A stretch of DNA of 64,000 bases from Pohlia nutans (taxonomy: Eukaryota; Streptophyta; Bryopsida; Bryales; Mniaceae): assembly GCA_022496805.1 (NCBI GenBank), contig CM040092.1, forward strand, positions 12,728,113 to 12,792,112. Direction: 5' to 3'. The position numbers and the translations under genes are program-made. Shown in pieces: positions 1 to 10,917 of this stretch (within the stretch, counting starts at the first letter, position 1; every line of letters begins with the position of its first letter). Below the pieces are notes generated by a model. The model was not told where the DNA came from and searched no databases. It saw only the letters and a list, made by a program, of their open reading frames with translations.

Positions 1-516
1 TCATTTGATATGCATTTTACGCAGTGTAGAATTTTTACTGTCGATTCTATGGGAAGTTACCTTCATGCATATGTGATATGATTAGAAAGGGGATAATTTG
101 TGAATCTTTAGGGCCTCATTTCATGTTGTAGTGATTCTCCCAAAAACTTTGAAGATTTCAGTGTAACAATGCTTTAAAAAAAGTCAACTCATAAAATTAA
201 GCAATTACAAAATCACCAAAAATCACTACACTTAGAGTATTACATTTCAACCAATCTCAATGAATTTCATCCGAAGATTGTCAATATCGTATTCGTAATT
301 GAATTACAAAATAATTTCGAATTTCACGTTTTAACTTTTATACAAAATTATTGGTAATAGCAATCATAGATCTAACCGTATGGATAGAATCTAAAATTCA
401 TAATGTACAACTTTTATTCATATATCAAGTTCAAAATATCCCTCTAGGTTGCATTTTATAATGCATCTTTGCAAAACTGCCGAATTTGGAGAGGGCTCTA
501 GGCATTTAGGGGTTAA
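1..516 (+). mobile_element. TTAA-ended element, family B (cut by window start)
   Basis: The right part of a non-autonomous element ends GGCATTTAGGGGTTAA. Its body closely matches the complete copy at 22598-23174 (shared landmarks: 'gattagaaaggggat', 'catgttgtag', 'cactacacttagagtatta'). No coding capacity is seen. The terminal TTAA is shared with the next element. Classification as piggyBac-like is inference from the TTAA/CCC ends. Confidence 0.75.
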
Positions 517-1062
517 CCCCTAAGCGCTCAAATGGACATTTTCTGGTCGATGCCCGAATTTAACAGGCTGTCCGGAACAAAAAATTATATTTTTTTGAAA
601 AAATAAAAATATTTTAAAATACTACATCAAGTCTCTTTTCCAACCCAATTTGAATTATGGCAATCCGAGTTAAACTCCACCCGGGAGAATTTTTCAAAGT
701 AAATCACATCAACATTGTCTTTGTGTTATAAAATTTGCTATTTGGGGAAAGTAATGATGATCCCTCCATCATTTATTTTTCTTTTTTTAAGTTCACAGTA
801 GATGGCCCAACTTTAACCAATCATACTAAATTTTGAACTCTAAAATTGAAAATCATAATTTATATAAATTTTCAAAGGTTAATGCTTTTAAATTCATTAA
901 AAAATGATTTAAAGTTATTTTTGGAAGTTTGACTATACGAAAATTTGTAGAGATGATACTCTACATTTTGCTTATTGAACCAAACTTCATCAATCATATG
1001 GAAGGCACATATTATAACACATCTATGTTTTGTCTAATAGCCCTTGGGCTTTTGGGAGTTAA
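513..1062 (+). mobile_element. TTAA-ended element, family C
   Basis: It starts TTAACCCCTAAGCGCTC and ends GGGCTTTTGGGAGTTAA. The interior ('aacaggctgtccggaac', 'actacatcaagtct') recurs at about 29625-29900. The right end recurs inverted at 49436-49560. It is about 550 bp, has no ORF, and shares its TTAA with both neighbours. Confidence 0.7.
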
Positions 1063-1238
1063 CCCCTAAACATCCTCACCCCTTTCCCAATTTGGAGAAT
1101 TTTAAAGATGTCTTATAAAATGTAATTAGGAATTATATTTTAAACTTGACTTACGAATAAAAGTTTTATGTTACGAATTTTTGATTCTATCCATACTGTT
1201 AGATCTATGATTGCTATTACCAATAATTTAGGGGTTAA
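1059..1238 (-). mobile_element. Internally deleted family B element
   Basis: This 180-bp element starts TTAACCCCTAAACATCC and ends AATTTAGGGGTTAA. Its body is the reverse complement of the terminal part of family B, with the rest deleted down to a few bases at the other end. It is the third element in a chain sharing single TTAA junctions. Confidence 0.65.
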
Positions 1239-1245
1239 GAATACA

Positions 1246-1402
1246 ATTTAGATCCAATAAGTAAAAGCGTGTTGAGGTAGGTTTGAGGTACACCTCAAGC
1301 CTACCTCAACACGCTCTTAATTTAGAATGAAATTTAGATCAATAAATTTAAAAGCGTGTTGAGGTAGGTTCGAGGTACACCTCAAGCATACCTCAACACA
1401 CT
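1246..1402. repeat. Two tandem 50-bp hairpins
   Basis: Near-perfect palindromes lie at 1266-1315 and 1353-1402. Each has a stem made of 'agcgtgttgaggtagg' and its complement around a central 'gaggtacacctc'. They sit in an 87-bp direct repeat that includes 'aatttagatcaat'-like flanks. The loops are almost absent, so each copy could extrude as a cruciform. Confidence 0.8.
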
Positions 1403-2432
1403 TATATTTAAAAATACAACTTAGATCAAAAAAGTAAAATCTAAATTAGAATACCTATATTGGTGAAACTTAAAATCAAATGAAATATGGTAGGATATGG
1501 TAGAATCGTTTGCCCATTCCTCAAATAAGGGAGGTGTAATCGTTTCAACGTACCTCAATTAATGAGATCTGATTTCTTTGCCACTTCACATTGCAATCGT
1601 CCCGTGTAACCCGAACAAATTCCAGCGTGAATTGTTAAGTTAAACACCAGTTTTGAAATGCAAAAAAAGGAAAAAAAGAAAGAAAGAAGCAAAAAGAAAA
1701 AAAGAAAAAATTAAAAATTAAAAAAATTAAAAAAAAAGAAAACAAGAAGGAAAACAAAAAACCCCAAAACTTATTCTCATCTTAATTATATATTTCATAA
1801 TATGATTAATTGAATTTTAAATTTTAAAACCATAAATCCTTTGTCCTTTAGGGGCTAACTGGCTAAGATCCTACAATTTTTTAGAGCACTCTCTAAGCTA
1901 AGCCTTCAGAATACATAGATTATTCTCTGGTTTTCTCCAAAAATGTTCGGATTTTTTTCCAAAATTAGGCATTATCAATTTCAACTGGTTGAGTTGTAAC
2001 TAAAAGACAGTTGTCCATGGATATTGTTTCCTACTGTATTCTCCTTCCGTGTCACACAATAATTACTCAACAATTGAAAAAGACATAACATGCTGGATTG
2101 AAGAATGTTTTGGAAGAATCTTACAAAGGATTCTTTTGACTGTGATAAATCTTCAAGGTATCTCATTTCTCTACTTGAATGACACTTGCATTGTAAATTT
2201 GTAAAGAACAATAAACAAAAAAAAAAAAATTAAAAATTAAAAAAACCTTTTAAAAGAAAACTTAAAAATAACTAATTTTGAAAAAATACAAAAAAAAATT
2301 AAAAATTAAAAACTTCAAAAAAAAAAAACTTCAAAAAAAAAAAATGAAAACACAAAAAAAAAAACAATAAAAAAATTTTAATTTTTAAAAAAAAAAATAA
2401 TAATAAAAAAATTAAAAAAAAAAAAAAAAAAA
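1403..2432. other. AT-rich DNA with poly(A) tracts and a family D remnant
   Basis: No gene is seen. At about 1770-1863 there is a fragment ending 'cctttaggggctaac' that matches the family D elements at 11460, 26456 and 40976. Long A-rich runs fill 1660-1760 and 2215-2430. Open frames here are low-complexity artefacts. Confidence 0.6.
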
Positions 2433-2700
2433 CGGACCGGGCTGCAAGCAGCTGCATGCTGCCACGGCCTGCCCGCTGCCCAACGCGGAACGGGGCGGGC
2501 TGCTGGGCCGGGTCTGGCCGTTTGGCTGGCCCTTGCCAACCCCGCGGAGCTCCGCGGGGTTGGCAAACTTGTCCTTTGGGGGGACGTGCGGAAGCATCAA
2601 TTGGCTTTTTCAAAAGCCCATGCATGTCTTCAAGTATATAAGGCTCACCTCCCTACCAAATATTTCACATTTCAAAACTTTTCTCTCAAAGGTAATGCTC
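2433..2700 (+). promoter_or_regulatory. GC-rich promoter island with TATA box
   Basis: An abrupt GC-rich block (2433-2590) follows a poly(A) run. It contains a 34-bp perfect palindrome and leads to TATATAAGG at 2635-2643. A likely 5' leader then ends at CTCAAAG before a GTAATG donor-like site near 2693. A short exon-like segment, acceptor TATGTAG then ATGCTTGATTGG and donor GAG/GTAATC, lies at 2858-2899. I could not join these in frame to the ORF at 4229, so the transcription unit is tentative and may be transposon-borne. Confidence 0.4.
2533..2566. repeat. 34-bp perfect palindrome
   Basis: Two exact inverted halves starting TTGCCAACCCCGCGG meet at a central GAGCTC without a spacer. It lies about 70 bp upstream of the TATA box. 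It could be a dimer-binding operator or a cruciform. Confidence 0.85.
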
Positions 2701-2989
2701 TCTCCACTATATTTTTTTGCAAATGACACTACTTAGGGTTGTAAGACTCAATATATACGCAATTTAAGACGTGCAAGTGACATCTTTGTGCACATATAAT
2801 TTCAAAAATGCCTATGAACAATAATTTTAACATTATATTCTTTGATTGTATGTAGGCATGCTTGATTGGAGCGAACAACGTCACGCATTTGAGCTCGAGG
2901 TAATCATTACTTTCATATATTAGTTATGTACTAAATTTAGGATATTTAAATCTAGGAAGTCAAACTTCGCATACATTTCTACAATTTAG

Positions 2990-3640
2990 AAGAACGACTG
3001 TACGTTAGGGCCCATAGAGGTCCTGGGCATTCAAATTTCCTGTTGGGTTCCGATATTTATAGTCAAAAGTTGCTAAACTTAGTATATTTTGTCAAAACTG
3101 TTGAAATTCGATGTAGATTTTCCCAAATCAAAAGACATAAAATTCGTTAGGGCTTGTAGAGGTTAGGGGCACCCAAATTTCATGTTGGGTTTCCAAAATT
3201 AAAGTCACAAGCTGCTAAATTTAGCCACTTTTGCATAAATGCTCAAATTTAACATATTTTTCCACAATTTGAAGGACAAAAAGTTCGCTAGGGCTTGTAG
3301 AGGTTAGGGGCACCCAAATTTCATGTTGGGTTTCCAAAATTAAAGTCACAAGCTGCTAAATTTAGCCACTTTTTGCATAAATGCTCAAATTTAACATATT
3401 TTTCCACAATTTGAAGGACAACAAAATCGTTAGGGCTTGTAGAGGTTAGTGGCAGATAAATTTCATGTTGGTTTCCCAAAATTAAAGTAATAAGCTACTA
3501 TATTTAGCGACTTTTTGCGTAAATGCTCAAATTTGACGTGTTTTTCTACAATTTGAAGAACAAAAGATTCGTTAGGGATTCTAGACGTTTGGGGCATCTA
3601 AATTGTAAAGTTGAGTTTTGAGATGTATTGTTAAAAGATG
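2990..3640. repeat. 142-bp tandem repeat, about 4.5 units
   Basis: The landmark 'cgttaggg' or its variant recurs at 3003, 3145, 3286, 3428 and 3570, giving steps of 142, 141, 142 and 142 bp. Middle units are almost identical ('gtagaggttaggggcac', 'aatttcatgttggg', 'gctgctaaatttagc'). Outer units are more diverged. It lies between the candidate promoter and the ORF at 4229, probably in an intron or leader. Confidence 0.85.
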
Positions 3641-4228
3641 GCAACTGTAGCAGATTTTGCCTATTGAACATAAATTATGTGTCAATTGAATGTAGAGGCC
3701 TCTTATTTTGTTAGTGTAAGAAGTAAATTATAGAATGTGATAATTGTTGCTAGAGTAGATTAAATAGTAATTGTAGAAGGTTTTATAGAAATGTAAAAGA
3801 AATTACTTTAGAGGAAAATAGAAGACTTTTATTTTCAATTGTTGAAGTTCTTCTAGTTTTTTATAATAGATATCTTTTAATTTGGAGAACTAATTTTTTT
3901 TTTACTTGAATGTGAAATAATGGGATTAAAAAAACATGTAGGAAATGTATATAATCAAACTAGAAGGCTATGAATTTATATTATTTGAAATCACAATTCT
4001 TATGTTTTGTACATTGTGATTATATTCAGTTGTTTCCAGTAAGATTTTTTTTGGATTCTACAAATCTCCTAAGCTGATTATTAGCTTTTTGAATCTTTAT
4101 TTGTTGTGTTTATGTTTTCCTCACCTATTCTTTTAATCTTGAATGCATGTCAATATTGACCAATGTTCAACACAATCTAAAGGCTTGAAATAGTAATTGT
4201 GTTTTGATTTGTTTTTTTTTGTACAGTT

Positions 4229-4582
4229 ATGGCGCTTAAGACTCTAAACCAGTGGAAAGAGCATGGATGGTGGATTGAGGCCGAAAATTCACTCAAACCC
4301 ATGTTGTGGATTACAGAGCAGGCCATACTAGAGGGACAACGTTGGGCAAGGTTAGGTACAATGTTTGGGCAGATACTATCTATTGGTACCGCACCGAACG
4401 ATGTCTTAGTATTTTCTGTGACAACAGAGAATGAACCAATGACAAAGATCAGGTTGCAAAGGAAGTTCTTGATGGCCCCTGTTCCGGAGGTGTTGCTTGA
4501 GGTTAATCCACCATTGAGGGGATTGAAGCCTCTAAAGGTGCTCTGGTCCACTATGCCTGAGACCCAAGAGATGGAGCAGTAG
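4229..4582 (+). CDS. Hypothetical protein, possible last exon
   Basis: I do not recognise this 117-residue ORF. It starts with ATG two bases after a good acceptor-like site (poly-T then TTGTACAG). It has protein-like composition, including a Trp-rich beginning (LNQWKEHGWWIEAENS), a middle rich in hydrophobic residues, and a proline-containing tail (PVPEVLLEVNPPLRGLKPLK). Base composition here is higher in GC than the flanks. No signal peptide or membrane segment is seen. It may be the 3' exon of a transposon-encoded or orphan gene that starts at the TATA promoter near 2635, but the exon phases I can see do not fit. Confidence 0.35.
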   Translation: MALKTLNQWKEHGWWIEAENSLKPMLWITEQAILEGQRWARLGTMFGQILSIGTAPNDVLVFSVTTENEPMTKIRLQRKFLMAPVPEVLLEVNPPLRGLKPLKVLWSTMPETQEMEQ

Positions 4583-4955
4583 TACAGATTGGGAAAGTAC
4601 TGTAGATGGAACCCGTTGATGTAGTACGATAGTACAAATATTATTTACTTTGTAGTGCGTGCCTTCATTTATATATGGAATGAAGCGTTTTGTTTTGATT
4701 TTCTATCGGATAGTAATAAAACAATATTGCTCATTATGTTTTATTTTCATTTAATACATGGAGAATTTGATATGAATGAATGTATTGTAGCTATTTTAAA
4801 ATTGATAATATATAAAATTTTAGGGGGGTAAACTTTCAAAAAAGAGCAAATTTTGCACCATTGTGGCCATCAGACAATGCACTTGGCCAAGTGCAAAAAT
4901 TCCTAATTCAGTGTTAATATCTAATGCCATATTGCTATGGTGAAAGATCACATAA

Positions 4956-5362
4956 TTAACTCTTAAACGTCAAGAGGGTCCTTGGAGGGCAGCCCAAGGA
5001 GTACCTCCAAAAGTCTACAACAGTTGGGAAAGGGAAAAACAAAAAAAAAAAAAAAAACCGCGATCCTGTCTACTACAATGGCTACCAGGCGCTCCTGGGC
5101 AACGTTTTTTTTTTTAAATTTTTTTTAAAAAATTCTCCACAACTGATGGCCGATCATAGATCCCTATTCCCTCAATTCCTTCATTTGATTGTGGATTGTT
5201 CCACAATTGTTCAATTTGAGCGTATATGCTAAATTTAGTTTTTTTCTCATCACCTTTCCAAAGTACCAATCCATTTCAAATTTGATTGAAAAAATCCACT
5301 TTTTTCTCCATTATTCTCTTGTAAATAAGCCCATGGGGCTTGCTTTGACGTTTAAGGGTTAA
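4956..5362 (+). mobile_element. TTAA-ended element with 16-bp terminal repeats
   Basis: It starts TTAACTCTTAAACGTCAAG and ends TTTGACGTTTAAGGGTTAA, a clear inverted pair next to TTAA at both sides. It is 407 bp with no coding capacity and holds poly(A) and poly(T) runs inside. Its internal sequence does not match the other families in the window. Confidence 0.75.
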
Positions 5363-5505
5363 AGTCAAAGAGTACAAAGGCAAACAAAGAATGAAATGAG
5401 AACTCTTTATTGCATGGAGGCATCAAAATTTACCAGGTACTACCACCACCACCACCATTTCTAAATTAAATACTCAACCATTCATAGCATGCACAACTTT
5501 GTAGA

Positions 5506-5844
5506 CACTACTAGAGAGTGCGTCAAAACCAAGACAAAACCAAGACACATCTGTTGGAACTAACAGAGAAATGGGTTTAACGTAGCAAAGCCGAATTCAT
5601 TGCACAGAACCAACAAGTTTTCTCTTGGAACCAACAAGTTTTCTCGTTGTTTAGCGTGCATGGCCATTTCAATATAGTGGCTTCGATTACATAATAACTA
5701 TATGTTGCGTTATGTGCTACTACCAAAAATCAAACTGCATTTTCTGTTCATTGTGATTCGGAATCAACTGTTCCTAACCCGCACAGAACCAACAGAATTT
5801 CTGTTGATTTTCTCTTACACTGGAACCCCATTTATCTAGTAGTG
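5506..5844 (+). mobile_element. CACTA-type MITE
   Basis: The termini are CACTACTAGAGAG and TTATCTAGTAGTG, the CACTA (En/Spm) signature. The element is flanked by a 3-bp duplication AGA (5503-5505 and 5845-5847), as expected for this superfamily. It is 339 bp with no ORF. The interior has a short direct repeat (aaccaacaagttttctc). Confidence 0.88.
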
Positions 5845-6373
5845 AGATTAGAAGTTGAGTAAAGTCATTTTGAATATGGCTTTGAAAAATCTTTGATATT
5901 CAATTTGAATCAAATGGTATCAAAGTATGCACTAATATATGCTCCTGGGATATGCTCAAAAATATATTTTTATAGGACTAAAGCATTGGTTCTTGAAATG
6001 CTCATAACTATGACCCCAAAATATTTTTACTCCTTGGACTATGCAGCGGGGAATGCGCTCCGGGAGTGGCGCCGCAAAATGCGGAAGAAAATTAGTGGGG
6101 TCCATGTGTACGGATGAACAGAGCGGAATGCAATGAATGTTGTGATGAATGCGGATGAACAGAGGGCAAAACCCTAAAGCAGAGGGCGACAAAGGAACCG
6201 AGATCCCCAACCAAAGACGCGACACTGAGTGTCTTCAATTCCGGTGCGTATAACTTCGCCGTGACGGATTTTCCCTTGTCGAATTCCGTGTGGGGTAGTA
6301 ACGGTAGTACCGGCACAAGAGCGGAGGATTTGCCGCATTTTGGCGCAGTTGTGGATCTACGATTTTTGTCTGA

Positions 6374-6760
6374 GTGGAGGTTTGTGTCTGTGATGGCGAT
6401 GGCGCTTTCCGTCCGGACATACTTTTGTACCCCACGTACCCCAATCGTCACCAGTTTGTGGAGTATCTCGTGGAGTACACGTCCAAGTTTGGGATTCAAC
6501 TTTTGTTTAACCATACAGTGAGTTTGGCGTTTTATGAGACGAGAACGCAGCTATGGCATGTGCACGTGAGCATTTCGAAGGACTGCGGGTGATTAAGGAG
6601 TTTCGGTCAAGGTGGCTTGTGGTGGCGTCCGGTGAGAATGCTGAGCTTGTGACGCCCAGTTTCCGGGGGGAGTAAGGAGTTTTGTGGAGAGGTTTTGCAC
6701 TCTAGTTCGTCTAAGGCAAAAACGTGCTTGTTGTGGGCTGTGGTAAAACGGGTTTATTGC
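6374..6760 (+). pseudogene. YUCCA-like flavin monooxygenase pseudogene
   Basis: Fragments of a plant YUCCA-type flavin-containing monooxygenase lie in order but in different frames. From about 6410 come YPTYPNRHQFVEYL, FGIQLLFNHTV and YETRTQLWHV. At 6604-6669 comes RWLVVASGENAE...P.F.G, the conserved ATGENAE-type region. At 6711-6742 comes KNVLVVGCG, the NADPH-binding glycine motif. The last matches a second Rossmann motif of the family. A stop follows the first block and at least one frameshift separates the blocks. I could not identify the N-terminal FAD motif upstream, nor the C-terminal third. YUCCA enzymes convert indole-3-pyruvate to auxin in the cytosol or at the ER. This copy is dead. 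Confidence 0.8.
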
Positions 6761-7977
6761 AGCAAGAATTGCACTCGTCAGATGATCGAAGGTGAAGAGC
6801 GCTTGCATTGTTACTATGCACACAGAGCTGGTACTCCTGTCGATTGTTTTTATGGAGATTAGGGTTTAGAGTTTGACTGTTTTATTGGTTGTTTTCTACT
6901 GCAGGTCGTGGTAGGCAATGTACTTCATAACTAGGGTTACAAGATCTGTTGACTTGGATTATTAGTGCTGGCAATTTGAGTACATGGTTGATAATTACTG
7001 AAACTGTGCTTGTTAGGGTTGCAAATAACTGTGAGACTACCGGTTGAAGACACTCATTTTTTCTTGAAAAGGAAATTTTCTCGAAAATGAAACGTGTTTT
7101 TGAGGTTTATGGTATGATGAATTCATGTACCGGGAAATTTGTGTGAATTTAATCTGTAAGTGGATACTTTTGGATGAAGAGTGCATGGTATTTTGCACAA
7201 TCCAAGGCTGTTTAGGGCGTGTAGTTGATGTTCTTCAATTGGAGGTTCCATTGGTGTTTGCTTGAAAATAAATGCAGCAGCTGTGGTGTGTGATTCTCCA
7301 ACAGGAGTGGAGTGTAATTTTGTTTGTAATAATGTTCATGTACAAGTTGTTTGCAATTTTGTAAATTTTTGGGTTTTTTTTCCAATTTTGGCTTCTTTTG
7401 ATAATTTTTTTGATTTTTTGGGCTTCTTTTGGTTTATTTTTCCTATTTTGGCTTTTTTTTTGTGGTTTGGCCATGTGGCACCTCCTCACGGGGTCCATGT
7501 GGCACATTAAAATTTAAAAAAAACAAATATGATTTTTTCTCTCATTTTCCCAGGTCAGAGCATTTTTTGACACTATGAGGTCAGAACTAACAAACATTTG
7601 GGAGTTTGGGAACAATAATATGATTTTTGAAAAGCTCAGTGAATTCTTTTACAAATTTGAATGTACCACTTGCTTAGTTTGGTTAAATTTAAAGAAAACT
7701 AATACTCGTCTAAATTTTTCAACATGTATAGGTAGTTTGAACAAAGGTTTCAAAGTGAATACTTTCTTTTGAGGAATTTATATATTTTCTAAAATTGTAC
7801 ACTTATGACAAAAAGAATGTATCAATTTTCCACCAATGAGGTATGTTAGAAGGTTACAATAGAAAATATCTTAGGAATAGCCAAAGAACAGTGAAGGTTA
7901 GGTGAGGGGAATAAAAGATCCCTAAGAATTCAAAAAATAGAAAGAATGTAGATTTTGCATAAACGTTGACTAGCGAT
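6761..7977. other. No gene seen
   Basis: AT-rich DNA with a T-rich stretch at 7340-7460 that opens a spurious hydrophobic frame (repeats of 'ttttggcttcttttg'). I found no convincing exon, RNA gene or complete transposon. Confidence 0.5.
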
Positions 7978-8004
7978 TTAACCCCTAGCACTATAAAGGG
8001 TTAA
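7978..8004. mobile_element. Minimal TTAA-ended remnant
   Basis: Within 27 bases there is a start TTAACCCCTAGCACT and an end ATAAAGGGTTAA. This looks like the fused ends of a TTAA element that lost its interior. Confidence 0.5.
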
Positions 8005-8720
8005 GTTACCTCCCACAAAGTACCTTCATTGCAATTACACACAACCAACGCAAGGGTAATTTGGACATAAAATAACTTCAATCGTAACGCTTTTGTGACC
8101 CCAATGCCAATTCTTCAATCCCTAAACCTTGGTGCAAATGAACCTTTAGAGCCACACCGTGCACTTCTCATTTGGATTGCCATATTGGAGGTGTTGAGGA
8201 AGCAAAACAATGAGTGATGCTGTTGGAGTGAGCTAGCTTGCAACAACAATGGGCGCATGGGAACAAGAAAGAGTGAGGTGCTCCAGTGAAACCCCAGCCA
8301 TGGACTAAGCTTACATAGCATAATAAAGCAATGGGAGCCAACACCCTTTTGCAATGGGACTACAATTAGAAACTATGTTTACGTGGCAACGACACGGTAC
8401 AAATTCCAAAATTCATGGAATACAAATGACATTCCTTTATTACTTTAAAAAGTGAATCTAAGTGAAGATTTTCTTTCAATCCAGTTTTCAATAGGGTGCT
8501 CCATTGCACTACTTCATTATGCTACACAAGGTTCTTTAGTAGTTGAGAGATCACACCCTTCTTGATCTATGGATCTATAGTAGTTTTTATTATAAAGAAT
8601 CCAGAAATCATCAAGGCTAGAGCTACATTATTCTTTTATAAAAAATTCAAAAAGTTTCAGGGAACATGAACTCAATGGACTATCATTGGCGAGAAGCAAT
8701 CAACTCAACCTTAGTTGAGC
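8005..8720. other. No gene seen
   Basis: This stretch has moderate composition and no recognisable coding or RNA feature. The minus-strand frame at 8115-8354 has no family resemblance and no good start context. Confidence 0.45.
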
Positions 8721-9121
8721 TTAACCCCTACAAGGATATGCATACGAAGTTGCTGTAGAGGTTTACATTTGTACTTATATATTGAAGACTAGAAAATGAT
8801 GCTGTGATGGTGAATTCTTTTGTAGACGTCAATGTCAATACCATTAATGGTATATATTTTTTTCAAATTTTTTGGAGCAATTTAGAGCAACTCTACCACT
8901 GCCTGTATATGCTGCAAATACGTATAAATGGGCACAAAAGACTTCATAGAATACTCATAGTGATTCCAATTTTATTTTTGAAGGTTTCACAATTTTCCTC
9001 ATCTTTGGGCCCTTCTTTTGCTTTTTGGTTGTTTCAAGTAATATGCATTGCAAGGTGCCTCAATTCATGGTACAATCCCAACCGAGGCCATATTCCATCC
9101 TCAGGGTCCTTTAGGGGTTAA
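8721..9121 (+). mobile_element. TTAA-ended element, family A (401 bp)
   Basis: It starts TTAACCCCTACAAGGATATGC and ends GGGTCCTTTAGGGGTTAA. An inverted copy of exactly the same length lies at 27369-27769, with high identity over its whole length. The open frame that spans both copies (landmark VNTINGIYFFQ) is conserved only because the copies are recent. I do not treat it as a gene. Confidence 0.85.
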
Positions 9122-9552
9122 CTAATCTAACAAAATCTCATATTCTGAAATCCGGTAAGCTATTCCTGACAGAATATAGCCAGATTGGGAGGTGAGTACC
9201 ACAAGGGCTAAAGAACCTTATGCTATGTTAGGTGATTTTTAAAATAAAAATAAAAATAAAACAATGGTAATAATAATAAATTTTAAAACAGAAGGGGGGT
9301 AAAGCCACTTGCTCAGAAAGCTCAGGTGATTGAAGCATTAGTAATTGAATTGTTTTCATGGCAAGGATGTGAGTAGGTACTTAGAGTACCTTGTACTGTC
9401 AGCCTCACCAACCTTTTTTCTTTCATGTTTCAGCAAGTTACACGCAGCTCAAATCCATCAGAAAAATTCAATGGCAAGCCAGGCATGCTCTTGTCGTGTC
9501 TACCTCCCTCATAATGTGCATGTTCACAAATTCCAGACATGCTCATTTTGTG
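9122..9552. other. No gene seen
   Basis: A mixed AT-rich segment with a short simple repeat (aaaataaaaataaaa near 9240). Nothing else is supported. Confidence 0.45.
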
Positions 9553-10129
9553 TCTACCCCCAAACGTCCTCACCCCTCTCCAAATACGGCAGTTTTGTAA
9601 AGATGCATTATAAAATGCAACTAAGAGGGATATTTTGAGCTTGATACAATAATAAAAGCTATACATTATGAATTTTTGATTCTACCCACATGGTTAGATC
9701 TATGATTGTTGTCACCAATATTTTTGTATAAAATTTGAAACTTAAAATTCTAAATTCTTTTGTAATTTGATTACGAATAAGATATTGAGAATTTCTACAT
9801 GAATTTTGTTGTGATTGGTTGAAATGTAATACTCTAAGTGTAGTGATTTTTGGGGATTTTTTGGTTGCGTAATCTTATGAGTTTACCTTTTTAAGAGCAC
9901 TTTTACACTGAAATCTTCGAAATTTTGGGTGAATCACTAGAACATGAAATGAGGCATAAAATTTTCACAAATCATCCTCTTTCTAATTGGATTACACATG
10001 CATGAAGCTAACTTCCCATAAAATATATAGTAAAAATTTCACACCGCAAAAAGTCAATGACGGATGACAAAATTGTGTTTGATTTTTTACATCGTTCACT
10101 TTTTGAACGGTTAGACGTTTAAGGATTAA
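9553..10129 (-). mobile_element. Family B element, inverted copy
   Basis: This is the reverse complement of the copy at 22598-23174. The left end has decayed (TCTACCCCCAAACGTCC instead of TTAACCCC). The right end GACGTTTAAGGATTAA runs straight into the next element. It is about 577 bp, the same length as the intact copy. Confidence 0.75.
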
Positions 10130-10714
10130 CCCCTAAACGTCACAGCGTCCAGTTTTCTAAACAACTAAAAAATTCAAACTCACCCTACGTTCTCATCAAT
10201 GCTTGTATGAAAGTCATCCAAATTTTTGGAGATACTTCACCAAGTTGTTGTCCTATCCAATGGTTGGATTTAGTGATACTTGAGTACTTATTTTTCTAAA
10301 ATTAAAAATGTAGAAGTATGTCAAGTTGTTGACCAAGTCAAAATTGCATTGACTATAGTTCAAAAGTAGCCTTGCAAAAATGAGGTCATAGATTTAAGGA
10401 ACACAAAAATTTCAAAGAATCACCACGTTTAAGAGTATCTCATTTCAAATTCATTCCGACAAATTTTACTCAAAAAGTATCAAAATTTTGTTTTTAATCA
10501 AATTTAGAATGAATTTTTAATTTTAACTTTCAAATTTTATAAATAAATATTGGTGATAGTATTGGTGAATCAAACTGTACATATGGAATCTAAAATTCAA
10601 AATTTAGAACTTTCATTTGTATACCAATTCCAAAGTATTCTTCTAAATAGTACTTTATAATGATTTTTCTCAAATCATTAATTCCAGGGACACCTTGGTA
10701 CGTTGAGGGGTTAA
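10126..10714 (-). mobile_element. Diverged family B-like TTAA element
   Basis: It starts TTAACCCCTAAACGTCAC and ends GGTACGTTGAGGGGTTAA, about 589 bp. The interior shares landmarks with family B ('catttcaa', 'caaattttataaa', 'gaatctaaaattcaaaat') but is more diverged. It shares its left TTAA with the preceding element. Confidence 0.7.
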
Positions 10715-10917
10715 CAAATTCAATGACACCGCAGTACAAACTCTCGTACAGCAAGGACCATTCAGAACGAGCATGGAATTATCACAAATGCGCCATCATT
10801 TCTTATGTACAGTCAGTCGTTCCGCTATTTTAGCTGCACTTTTCTAGGCCTCTTTCAAAAGGTAGGCAGTGGCGATGTTTCCATGGCAATATATGCAAAT
10901 GAATAGTACTTGACAGA

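Noticed and set aside
2299..2736. Several overlapping open frames in the GC-rich island
   Set aside because: They run on both strands through a palindrome and poly(A), with Ala/Pro/Arg- or Phe-rich low-complexity products. This is a composition artefact.
7235..7510. T-rich hydrophobic frame and its minus-strand Lys-rich twin
   Set aside because: They are simple-sequence products of repeated 'ttttggcttc' and poly(T), with no gene context.
8804..9121. 105-residue frame, also found at 27369-27686
   Set aside because: It lies inside family A elements and has no start or domain support. It is conserved only because the copies are recent.
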